From NCBI GenBank assembly GCA_031285625.1, contig JAITVV010000084.1, forward strand, positions 83,791 through 147,790: 64,000 nt of DNA, in the 5' to 3' direction. This DNA is from Prevotella sp. Its GTDB lineage: Bacteria; Bacteroidota; Bacteroidia; Bacteroidales; Dysgonomonadaceae. This document shows positions 55,749-63,160 of the stretch, piece after piece. The notes under the pieces were generated by a model, which worked only from the letters and a program-made list of their open reading frames with translations, was not told the origin of the DNA and made no database searches. The stretch's first letter is position 1, and every line of letters starts with the position of its first letter. Both the position numbers and the translations under genes were made by a program.

Positions 55749-55812
55749 AACCCTTTACTGATAAGGGTTTTGAGAGTACCCCTTGTCCTGAGCAAGACAA
55801 GGGTTTTTATTT
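55748..55812 (+). terminator. Double terminator after the 55161 gene
   Basis: AAACCCTT/AAGGGTTT (55748-55770) is followed by CCCTTGTC/GACAAGGG (55780-55803) and a long T tract. The second is a textbook intrinsic terminator. Confidence 0.85.
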
Positions 55813-56286
55813 TTTTTTGTAAGTTGGAATATAAATTTAACAGCAAAAAATAATACTACCCCTAGTTCAATTTTTGGACTACATTAAATAACTATATATA
55901 AAATATAATATTATATATAATATAAATTATAAATAATAAGAAAATCTCTTAAGAGATTTTCAATATATAAATAATATAAATATTAATATATTATATTTTA
56001 AATTTAAAAAACAATTTTTTTTTAATTATTTTTCAAAAAAAATTAAATTATAAATATAAAAAATCACTTGAGGTGATTTTTCTTTTTTTAATTTATTATT
56101 TCAATATTAAATTTTTAAATATTATGTTCTCGCTCTTTAAGGCTCGAACATCCAATCATAAGATAATGTTAATAAAACTAAAATAAACCACCTCATAGGC
56201 TCACAGTTGAATTATTATCTAAAAGTGGATAAATCCTTCAACTTGAATCTTATAGTGTCTTAAATCGCTTTAAAATCAGCCTTACT
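55813..56286. other. AT-rich non-coding stretch with short hairpins
   Basis: No credible gene is seen. The sequence is nearly all A and T. It includes hairpins AATCTCTTAAGAGATT near 55942, AAATCACTTGAGGTGATTT near 56062 and an ATGTTC...GAACAT pair near 56123-56150. Confidence 0.5.
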
Positions 56287-56336
56287 GTGTTAACGAATGT
56301 TATACAAAAAAAGATTAAAAAAAGTTACAAAATCCT

Positions 56337-56367
56337 TTGGATATTCCAAAATAAAGTAGTAAATTTG
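56337..56367 (+). promoter_or_regulatory. Host-type promoter of a candidate small RNA
   Basis: TTG (56337-56339), 20 bases and TAAATTTG (56360-56367) match the consensus. No gene follows, but a strong terminator lies about 115 bases downstream. Confidence 0.6.
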
Positions 56368-56373
56368 TATTGT

Positions 56374-56488
56374 GATTGGTTGAGATGTATAACACAAACT
56401 TCCAATCATATCAAAGCGAAAAGTAATCAAAAACATTATGAGTATATCCCGATTAGTAATAGTCGGGAGATATACATAATGTTTTTTT
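56374..56488 (+). ncRNA. Candidate phage small RNA (about 115 nt)
   Basis: The transcript would start near 56374 and end at an imperfect long inverted repeat (ACATTATGAGTATAT, CCCGA, with the matching TCGGG and ATATACATAATGT arm) followed by eight or more T. A 72-codon frame across this region is low in coding character. Bases 56399-56416 repeat exactly in the M28 peptidase gene at 61012-61029. Size and ends are predictions. Confidence 0.5.
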
Positions 56489-56588
56489 TATTCTTACTGA
56501 GGTGACATTAAAAAAATATGTTGTAAAACATATGAAAATAAATTAACCAAAAGTGAATTTTTGCAAAGTATTATATATTTATAATTAT

Positions 56589-56857
56589 AAGGGGAAGCAA
56601 ACGAGCTTCCAAGACAAAATAAAAAAATGTAAAAATATTTTAAATTACGTTAAACCTTTTTACATTTCAATAGTCTAAGTAATATAACAAGTTTGATAAC
56701 AATGGTGATTGTTTTTTTTTATTTCATTTGATTATTCCAATCACCATTCAAACTTAAAATATAATATTGATAGGTAAGTACAACCGAAAAAGGGTAGGTT
56801 TCTTGCATATTTTTTCTACCCTTTCAATATTTTAAAGATTATAGGTAATGCAAGAAA
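56589..56857. other. Cluster of inverted repeats before the replication gene (possible origin)
   Basis: Four inverted repeats follow one another: GGAAGC/GCTTCC (56593-56610), AATGTAAAAA/TTTTTACATT (56626-56666), AATGGTGATTG/CAATCACCATT (56701-56748) and AAAGGGTAG/CTACCCTTT (56789-56824). A fifth pair, TTTCTTGCAT/ATGCAAGAAA, spans about 56799-56857. All lie in non-coding DNA just before the replication initiator gene, where a phage origin would be expected. They could also be regulatory or terminators. Confidence 0.4.
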
Positions 56858-56885
56858 AAATAAAAAGTAGTATAATAAAATAAAT

Positions 56886-58019
56886 ATGCAACCAACAATT
56901 AATCAATCAACAACAGAAAAGGGGTTCAACACCTATTTCGCAAACAATTTAACTGTGATAAAAGATAACGCACTTTACAAGGTATTATTCAAGCTAACAA
57001 GCTTGCAAATGAAAGAATATAACAAAGCGGTGAAGAATAACTTAACAACTGATAATATAACATTTCAATACTCTCTTAATGAGTTTAGAATGGATTTACA
57101 AATGGGTAAATCAACCATCATCAAAAAGTTAGATATACTTAGTTCTGTTAAACTATTAACCATTACTAAGAATTGTGATGAAAAGAATAGTTACCAATTG
57201 AATATAAACAAGTTAAATGAAATTGTATCAAAACTAAATGGAATGAGAAGATTACAACGTATTGAATATATTAATTCAATATTTGGTGTAACCACTTCCA
57301 AATCATTTACAAAGATTGATGAAGGTAAATTTGGTAATGAAACTTCAACACCTAAATATGCTGCATCATCAGCAGCACCAAAACAAACTTCTATTATCAT
57401 TCCTCTTACCAAAGAGGACGAACAAGAAGTTGCAGTAAATAATATGGTAGAACAAATGAAAAACCTTAATACAAACGAAGATATGACATTAAAACAAATG
57501 AATATTGCCTTAAATGTTGCAGAACAACAACAAGCAATAAAAGAAGATATTGAACAAAACTTCATTGAAGAAATGATAACAAATGAATTACCAATTGAAG
57601 ATAACAAAGTAATCAATGACCAAATAATAGTCGAAGAAATTGTTGCACAAATTGAAGATGAATATAATGTCAAGAACATTAAACCAAATAATACCATAAA
57701 TAAACATAGTAATGGTTCAATCTTTGATTATTTATTTAAACAAGTCGAGGCAAAACAAATGACAGTTAATGAAGTAAATAAATATATAAAAGAAAAAGAA
57801 TCAGAAATTTTAGGTTCACCAACATTACCTGATTGGGATGTAACTGATGAAGAAGATAATCAAGAAAAAAGATTGAAAGAACAAAAAGCAAAACTTCATT
57901 CAATGTACTATGATGATGAGGATTTTGGTGAAGATGTTGATTTTTTTGATTATGGTGATAAGAGAGCTAATGCAATTATAAATGCTTACCCCGAAGAACG
58001 GGTTGATATATGGTTATAA
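56886..58019 (+). CDS. Replication initiator-like protein with winged helix
   Basis: This 377-residue protein has an N-terminal winged-helix segment (YSLNEFRMDLQMGKSTIIKKLDILSSVKLLTITKN), a low-complexity middle (SAAPKQTS) and an acidic C-terminal half with coiled coil and DDEDFGEDVDFFDYGDK. It resembles phage replication or primosome-loading proteins of Bacteroidetes. No helicase or primase motif is present. A DNA-binding regulator is an alternative. Confidence 0.5.
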   Translation: MQPTINQSTTEKGFNTYFANNLTVIKDNALYKVLFKLTSLQMKEYNKAVKNNLTTDNITFQYSLNEFRMDLQMGKSTIIKKLDILSSVKLLTITKNCDEKNSYQLNINKLNEIVSKLNGMRRLQRIEYINSIFGVTTSKSFTKIDEGKFGNETSTPKYAASSAAPKQTSIIIPLTKEDEQEVAVNNMVEQMKNLNTNEDMTLKQMNIALNVAEQQQAIKEDIEQNFIEEMITNELPIEDNKVINDQIIVEEIVAQIEDEYNVKNIKPNNTINKHSNGSIFDYLFKQVEAKQMTVNEVNKYIKEKESEILGSPTLPDWDVTDEEDNQEKRLKEQKAKLHSMYYDDEDFGEDVDFFDYGDKRANAIINAYPEERVDIWL

Positions 58020-58023
58020 GATT

Positions 58024-58275
58024 ATGCCACGATTATCATTTAAAGGTTGCTTAAATGCTCCATTCATTAAAGTAGAACATTATAGAGATAATACCTATTT
58101 GAAAGTTATAAGGACAAATTTAAACGATTATGAACTTAATAAGCTAACCAACCTTATAACTTACCTGACTGATAAGTATCACTCAAGGATAAAGTTAGAA
58201 CCAAAGAAGATTATTATAAAAAAAGAAAATAATATACAATTAGAAAAATTTAAAAAGATAATTATAAATAAATAA
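58024..58275 (+). CDS. Small basic hypothetical protein
   Basis: From ATG 58024 this is an 83-residue basic protein (MPRLSFKGCLNAPFIKVEHYR...) ending in a Lys-rich tail. It starts 4 bases after the previous gene, so an upstream in-frame start inside that gene is unlikely. No family is recognised. Confidence 0.55.
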   Translation: MPRLSFKGCLNAPFIKVEHYRDNTYLKVIRTNLNDYELNKLTNLITYLTDKYHSRIKLEPKKIIIKKENNIQLEKFKKIIINK

Positions 58276-58284
58276 ATAAATCAA

Positions 58285-58746
58285 ATGAAAAAATTATTTA
58301 CACTCACTTTACTTGTCATCACATTGTTTACAGCAACAACAACTTTTACATCTTGCTCGAAAGATGATGATGTATTTCAACTTAATGGAGTTATGGAAGA
58401 TGAAATTGATATTACATATTTAAATCAATTTGAATCTGATGAGGCTGAATATGAATTTCTCATCAACAAATATAATATTACCCCCGAACTAAGAGAACTA
58501 TTAACAAAGATAGGTGGACAGGGACAAGTGAAAGGAGAAATAACTGATGTTAATGTTATAAAGGAATGGGTGAATAAAGATAAACCAATTCATTTCAAAT
58601 TTAATAAAAATACATACAACCCCAAAAATTACCACATAATTAAATATAATCACTATTATCACTATCCAATGAATAATTATACTGAAGATGGTGAATATGA
58701 TTTAATATTCTTACCCATTGATGTTATATGTAAATGGACTTGGTAA
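58285..58746 (+). CDS. Phage-encoded lipoprotein
   Basis: This 153-residue protein has a lipoprotein signal (MKKLFTLTLLVITLF, then FTSC at the cleavage site) followed by an acidic SKDDDVF. It contains no enzyme motif. A prophage lipoprotein may alter the cell surface, for example superinfection exclusion, which is inference. Its last gene position before a terminator fits a lysogeny cargo gene. Confidence 0.65.
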   Translation: MKKLFTLTLLVITLFTATTTFTSCSKDDDVFQLNGVMEDEIDITYLNQFESDEAEYEFLINKYNITPELRELLTKIGGQGQVKGEITDVNVIKEWVNKDKPIHFKFNKNTYNPKNYHIIKYNHYYHYPMNNYTEDGEYDLIFLPIDVICKWTW

Positions 58747-58819
58747 TAACAATATAATAGTTATCCATCTATATTAAAATGGTTAAATAGATTTCATATT
58801 GTGTTTTGTTATTTGTTGC

Positions 58820-58848
58820 AACCCCTGCCTGTGATAGGTCGGGGTTTT
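58820..58848 (+). terminator. Terminator after the lipoprotein gene
   Basis: Stem AACCCC...GCCT pairs with AGG..CGGGGTT around a 5-base loop, followed by TT-rich DNA. Confidence 0.65.
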
Positions 58849-58856
58849 GTTATTAA

Positions 58857-58866
58857 TTATCAATAT
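58857..58866 (+). promoter_or_regulatory. ATTATCAATA site before the DUF6808-like gene
   Basis: Core variant directly after a terminator; start codon 17 bases further. Confidence 0.4.
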
Positions 58867-58883
58867 GATAAATTAATAATGTT

Positions 58884-59360
58884 ATGAAGGAAAGAATCAT
58901 TTATATATCAATTATACTTGTATTATTGACTAAATTACATTTAAATAATGATGTTATAACCACAACAACTACAACTACAACCACAATAGATACACTATAT
59001 ATAACTGATTCCATTATAATCAACAAACCACAATATATAGATAAGTACATCACACATCATATAACTGATACACTATACTCAGTTGATAGTATATTAGTTC
59101 CTGTACATATTCCAATCGAAACAGCAATATATTCTGATTCAACATCAACATATAAATATAAGGCACAAATAAGCGGATATAACCCATCATTAGATAAATT
59201 GGATATATATACTACCACACCACAATATAATTCAACCACGATAATCAAACAGGGTAAACCAAAGAAGTTTTCCTTATCTGTTGGGGTAGGTTATCAACCA
59301 TTCAATAATCATTCAATCGGACCAACTATTACAGTTGGTTACAATATTTTTTCATTTTAA
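58884..59360 (+). CDS. Membrane-anchored protein with barrel-like C-terminus (DUF6808/spanin-like)
   Basis: This 158-residue protein has an N-terminal membrane helix, a run of nine Thr, a Thr/Ile/Asp-rich beta region and a C-terminal piece SLSVGVGYQPF...TITVGYNIFSF typical of outer-membrane beta strands. It resembles the DUF6808-type proteins of Bacteroidetes phages and could link inner and outer membranes during lysis. Not proven. Confidence 0.5.
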   Translation: MKERIIYISIILVLLTKLHLNNDVITTTTTTTTTIDTLYITDSIIINKPQYIDKYITHHITDTLYSVDSILVPVHIPIETAIYSDSTSTYKYKAQISGYNPSLDKLDIYTTTPQYNSTTIIKQGKPKKFSLSVGVGYQPFNNHSIGPTITVGYNIFSF

Positions 59361-59485
59361 AATATTTTAAATAAGTATTTACTTTTTCATCTATTCTTAT
59401 ATCTTTTATATATAACATATAATTTTTTTTTACAAAAAACTTAACTTTTTAAAAGTTGATGATATTTATATATAAAGGGAATATA
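59361..59485. other. Short AT-rich gap, no gene
   Basis: T-rich tracts and a weak AACTTAACTTTTTAAAAGTT inverted repeat near 59436. No credible gene. Confidence 0.5.
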
Positions 59486-59569
59486 ATGAATACAGATTAT
59501 AAATATTTAATTCTTCTCTATCTCTTGGAAGAATTATTTGAAGATGGTGAAGAACCTGATAAAGAATAA
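59486..59569 (+). CDS. Possible 27-residue gene in frame with the next
   Basis: A short frame (MNTDYKYLILLYLLEELFEDGEE...) starts with ATG after an AT-rich leader and ends in TAA. The next gene is in the same frame with only a GTG start, so this may be the original N-terminal part of that gene, cut by a stop. Confidence 0.35.
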   Translation: MNTDYKYLILLYLLEELFEDGEEPDKE

Positions 59570-59584
59570 AAAAATGAAAAAGAA

Positions 59585-60157
59585 GTGGTACAATTTAAAT
59601 CGAAACAAGATGAAATAAATGATAAACTGAATAGTCTATGTCCTGACTATAATGATAGAATTAGGGTACAGGAATATATAAGCAGAAGCATTATAAGTAA
59701 TTATTATCTTATACCAAGGGGAACAAATAAAGAACAAATAGTATATACACCATTGGATAATGATTACTATGATATAGGCATACCTTCAACACAGACAAGC
59801 ATAGAAGTGAAAGAACGTTCTTCTATCTATGATGGAAGACTTATAATAGAGGAAAAAAAGTTCATTAATCTAATGATGCAACGTAAGCCATACTATATTA
59901 ATTACTCATTGGACGGTAATACCATATACACATTTGACCTTAATATACAAGATATACAAGATATACCAACAGAGATATTAACCTGCAACGATATAACATA
60001 TAAATCATCGACAGATAAAATAGAAAAAAAAGTTAAATACTTACCAAAAGAGTTAGCATATACTTATACCGTTAATCAACCATTTATTAATATCAAATAT
60101 GATTATGTTAAACGATTAACAATTGAAAATATAAACAAGAAAATTTTAAAAAAATAA
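59585..60157 (+). CDS. PD-(D/E)XK nuclease-like protein (tentative)
   Basis: A 190-residue frame beginning at GTG. The pattern DNDYYDIGIPSTQTS, IEVKERSS with an E-x-K pair, and a following helix (EEKKFINLMMQRK) are compatible with a PD-(D/E)XK nuclease core. This is a pattern guess. Its stop overlaps the start of the next gene. The lack of a good start raises doubt about the 5' end. Confidence 0.4.
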   Translation: MVQFKSKQDEINDKLNSLCPDYNDRIRVQEYISRSIISNYYLIPRGTNKEQIVYTPLDNDYYDIGIPSTQTSIEVKERSSIYDGRLIIEEKKFINLMMQRKPYYINYSLDGNTIYTFDLNIQDIQDIPTEILTCNDITYKSSTDKIEKKVKYLPKELAYTYTVNQPFINIKYDYVKRLTIENINKKILKK

Positions 60158-60795
60158 TGAAACAAAATAAAACAAGATATAACTATGGTGGATGTGGCAG
60201 GGATGGACACAATAATAAAGGCAAAACATATATTAACTATGAAGATGACTATATACCATCCCCCGAAGATATGCAACGATGTGATGAATTTAAATTATGG
60301 TTCAATAATAATTATAATGAAATCAAATCAAATCTAATTGATAAAGGTAAATATAATGAGGACACGATAATTAATACATTCCTTAAACTATATCGTATAT
60401 TGGAACGCGGACATATTATAAATAATTATAGAACATATTGGAATACAGCGTATTTCACTAATATTTTTAATGAAACCATCAAAACTTCAAAATATAATAA
60501 CAGAATGGAATATATAGGTGATAATGGTGAACAATATGATGGAATAGATTATAATGACAATGGTGAAGAACAATATGATGAACTAATTCATCAAATTGAT
60601 GAATGGTTAAATGATAATGTAACAGATGTGATTGAAAGGGAGATATTCATCATATATATCAATACTAAGTATGATACCAACTATAAGATGACCTACACAA
60701 GACTATCACAACTAACAGGTGTTGATGAAAATAAAATTAAAGAAATAATACCAAGAATAAAAAAACAAATAAAAGATAAATTTAAAAAAATATGA
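60157..60795 (+). CDS. Sigma-70-like factor
   Basis: A 212-residue protein. After a Gly-rich N-terminus, the segment YNEDTIINTFLKLYRILERGHIINNYRTYWNTAYFTNIF resembles sigma region 2, and the C-terminal MTYTRLSQLTGVDENKIKEIIPRIKKQ is a region-4-like helix-turn-helix. Such a factor could direct polymerase to phage promoters such as the AAATATCAATA sites. The assignment is by pattern only. Confidence 0.5.
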   Translation: MKQNKTRYNYGGCGRDGHNNKGKTYINYEDDYIPSPEDMQRCDEFKLWFNNNYNEIKSNLIDKGKYNEDTIINTFLKLYRILERGHIINNYRTYWNTAYFTNIFNETIKTSKYNNRMEYIGDNGEQYDGIDYNDNGEEQYDELIHQIDEWLNDNVTDVIEREIFIIYINTKYDTNYKMTYTRLSQLTGVDENKIKEIIPRIKKQIKDKFKKI

Positions 60796-60939
60796 TGACA
60801 TTAATATTATTAATTATAATTAATATAATAGGCTACACAATAGGCTATGTTGCAACTGAAACTAAATTTAGATTTGTTGACTACTTCCCAAATTTAAATT
60901 TTAAACCATTTAATTGCAGACCCTGTTTCACATTTTGGA
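60792..60939 (+). pseudogene. Phage membrane protein cut by the right junction
   Basis: The first about 49 codons (MMTLILLIIINIIGYTIGYV, then FKPFNCRPCFTFW) look like a small phage membrane protein with an NCRPC motif seen in Bacteroidetes phages. The frame then enters antisense M28 peptidase DNA, so the C-terminus has been lost. The frame runs on to 61061 only by chance. Confidence 0.6.
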
Positions 60940-61685
60940 CAATCGCCAAAAGCAGGATGAGATTCCGTATAGAAATAAACCACATGCTTCGGATTGTACT
61001 CATTATTGTTTCTTCCAATCATATCAAAGTTGAGATAACCCTTAATAGAAGATGCGAATGAACAATTAAGCATAAAATATTCAGACCCTAACAATCCTAA
61101 TTCCTCACCATCCCAAAAGGCAAAAATAACAGAGCGCTCAGGTTTCTCCCCACTGGCAAGAAAAGCTTTTGCTATCTGTAAAACTGCAGATACACCGGAT
61201 GCATTGTCGTCTGCCCCATTGTATATTTTATCTTCGAATAATGCCTCATCCATACCCAGATGGTCGTAATGAGCTCCGATTATAACAAACTCATCTTTAT
61301 TTTTTCCTTCGATATAGCCAAGTACATTACGTAGCTCCAATTTTCTATGCGCAGCCAGTTGTTTATATTTAGAAATAGAGTCAGGGTGTACCGAGTAACG
61401 GACTCTCTTTTGTCTTTCTTTACTATACGCCTCAAAGTATTGAAAATAAGAATCCTTGTTTAGAGGTTTTATACCCAAATCCTGCAAAAGTGATTTTATA
61501 TATTCGCCTGCAACCTGCCCTCCATGCCTGCCAGCCTCCCTTCCTTGAAGGGCATCACTCGCCAGAAAGCCGACATAAGCTTCTGCACTTTCTTTATTTA
61601 TAGTTTTTAATCCTTTCTCTTTGGGAGATTGAGAAAATAAAGCTATAGAAATGAACAACAAAAAAGGGAATAGTAATCTTTTCAT
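60894..61685 (-). pseudogene. M28 family zinc aminopeptidase, 3' end replaced by phage DNA
   Basis: A secreted metallopeptidase. It keeps the signal peptide (MKRLLFPFLLFISIALFSQ), Zn ligands in IGAHYDHLG, NGADDNASG, the catalytic Glu in WDGEELGLLGSEY and NFDMIGRN. After SHPAFGD the text leaves the family and ends after 14 phage-derived residues. The C-terminal His ligand and about 70 residues are missing, so activity is doubtful. Confidence 0.9.
60930..60939 (+). other. Right prophage junction
   Basis: Phage coding text ends and antisense M28 coding text begins at about 60930-60945. The bases ACATTTTGGA agree at 8 of 10 positions with ACATATTAGA at the left junction. A true attR is possible, but the flanking host gene is not dprA. 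Confidence 0.45.
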
Positions 61686-61687
61686 AA

Positions 61688-62104
61688 TTAATGTAATCCT
61701 AAAAACATATTAGCAATAATAATGGATAATACAATCAATGTTATTACCACATACATATAATCTTTTTCGATGAGAAAACCTACAACAGAAAATGCAACCC
61801 GAAGAATAGGAGTTGCTATTAATACACATACCCCTAACTGTATAATGGCAGCACCATCAAAAGCCAAGACTCTTGGTATTATAGTGGATAATTCTCTCAA
61901 ATAATGGTCTACACCGGGAAAAGGCTGATCATCAGGAATAGGCTTGTAATGTTGGATTGATAATCCGTGATTTTGGAATAAGTAAACGGCACCGCCAAAT
62001 AAGGTAATACCACAAGCCAGTATAACACCATAACGCAGTAACTTTCCGATAAGAAGCTCCATATCCCTTTCTGCCCAAAATTCTTTAGAAAAAATATTCT
62101 TCAT
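61688..62104 (-). CDS. DUF1634 membrane protein
   Basis: A 138-residue inner-membrane protein with about three helices (YGVILACGITLFGGAVYLF, GVCVLIATPILRVAFSVVGFL, YVVITLIVLSIIIANMFLG). DUF1634 genes typically neighbour TauE/SafE transporter genes, as here, and may act as their partner. It lies 5 bases after the transporter gene. Confidence 0.85.
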   Translation of the reverse strand: MKNIFSKEFWAERDMELLIGKLLRYGVILACGITLFGGAVYLFQNHGLSIQHYKPIPDDQPFPGVDHYLRELSTIIPRVLAFDGAAIIQLGVCVLIATPILRVAFSVVGFLIEKDYMYVVITLIVLSIIIANMFLGLH

Positions 62105-62108
62105 CTTA

Positions 62109-62957
62109 TTATAGCTTACCTGTTATGCCATTATATATCATAGAAACAGCCAGAAAGAAAATAACAATGCTAAACAGCATCCGCAATTTTCTCACATTCG
62201 TTTTTGGTAAAATCTTAGAGCCAAAGAATGCACCCAACAATACCCCGACAACAATAGGCATAGCTAGTCCGGGATCGATATATCCACGCTGAAAATAAAC
62301 TACCGCACTAGCTGCAGCAGTTACTCCAACCATAAAATTACTTGTTGTAGTAGATACTTTAAAAGGTATTTTCATCGCTGTATCCATAGCTAATACCTTT
62401 AATGCTCCTGAGCCAATACCCAGCAAACCGGATAAGACTCCGGCAACAGTCATAAGTGAGTATCCTCCAACAACATTATGAACATTATATTTTTCTTCGC
62501 CCCCACCCTTAACAGGATACGAACCGTTAAGTTTTAGCCTTACCCCCAATTTGTCTCCCGGAGCAGAATAATCAATATTATCCTCCTTTTTGGTTATAGA
62601 ACGGATTGCAGAAAAAATTAAAACAATACCCAGTATAATTGCAATATACATCTTATCGAGGTACATAGCTACAATAGCTCCGATAACAGCACCTGTAGTT
62701 GTAGCTATTTCGAGAAACATCCCGATACGCACATTTGTTATCCCCTCTTTTATATACGCCGCCGCTGCGCCCGAAGAAGTAGCAATAGATGTTACCAACG
62801 CTGCGCCAACAGCATATCTTATATCTACACCAAAGCCCAAAGTGAGTAAGGGTATAACAATTACACCTCCCCCCAGCCCGGTGAGAGATCCGATAAGTCC
62901 TGCAAAACAGGCTCCAAAAAATAAGATAAGGGAAAATATCTCCAGACTCAAATCCAT
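62109..62957 (-). CDS. TauE/SafE family sulfite or sulfur-compound transporter
   Basis: An inner-membrane transporter with about eight helices and the duplicated motifs GSLTGLGGGVIVIPLL and SGLLGIGSGALKVLA. I start at ATG 62957 (282 residues); the upstream TTG at 63002 overlaps a possible -7 box (TATCTTTA, 62986-62979 on the minus strand). Members move sulfite, sulfoacetate or related anions. First gene of the unit with DUF1634 and M28. Confidence 0.88.
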   Translation of the reverse strand: MDLSLEIFSLILFFGACFAGLIGSLTGLGGGVIVIPLLTLGFGVDIRYAVGAALVTSIATSSGAAAAYIKEGITNVRIGMFLEIATTTGAVIGAIVAMYLDKMYIAIILGIVLIFSAIRSITKKEDNIDYSAPGDKLGVRLKLNGSYPVKGGGEEKYNVHNVVGGYSLMTVAGVLSGLLGIGSGALKVLAMDTAMKIPFKVSTTTSNFMVGVTAAASAVVYFQRGYIDPGLAMPIVVGVLLGAFFGSKILPKTNVRKLRMLFSIVIFFLAVSMIYNGITGKL

Positions 62958-63059
62958 TCCTTTTTCTTTTTGAAGATGTAAAGATAACCTTTTTAGCCCC
63001 AATAAATATTATCTATATTAGGAAATCATTTATCTAACAAAAATTTTATTCGCTTTTGT

Positions 63060-63067
63060 TAAATTTG
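63060..63067 (+). promoter_or_regulatory. -7 box TAAATTTG for the glutathione peroxidase gene
   Basis: Matches TAnnTTTG, 93 bases before the start codon. No clear -33 element is seen. Confidence 0.4.
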
Positions 63068-63160
63068 CTACAATATATTTTTCTTCAATCTTGTTTATAT
63101 TTATAATAAACTTTACTTTATAATTAATTGTTTACCATATAGTCACTAAAAACAAACAAA

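Larger units (their letters stand above)
28059..60940 (+). mobile_element. Siphovirus-like prophage, about 33 kb, probably defective
   Basis: The element begins inside dprA and ends inside an M28 peptidase gene. It carries a large serine recombinase, tail, capsid, portal, lysis and replication genes, and is clearly more AT-rich than both flanks. There is no contractile sheath gene, and the tape measure is long, so a long non-contractile tail is likely. It contains no GATC site. No large terminase was recognised, and a phage gene is cut at the right end, which argues that part of the phage has been lost. Confidence 0.9.

Noticed and set aside
56287-56505. 72-codon + frame in phage non-coding DNA
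   Set aside because: Overlaps a consensus promoter and a terminator and has poor coding character; a small RNA fits better.
57191-57697. 168-codon minus-strand frame inside the replication gene
   Set aside because: Antisense shadow with Cys/Ser/Ile-rich text and no start context.
58939-58990. ACA/ACT run as a microsatellite
   Set aside because: It encodes a Thr run in a gene with a plausible product; too short to call phase-variable.
60894-61061. Right half of the 89-codon frame at 60792
   Set aside because: After about 60939 the frame reads antisense M28 peptidase DNA, so it is not native protein.
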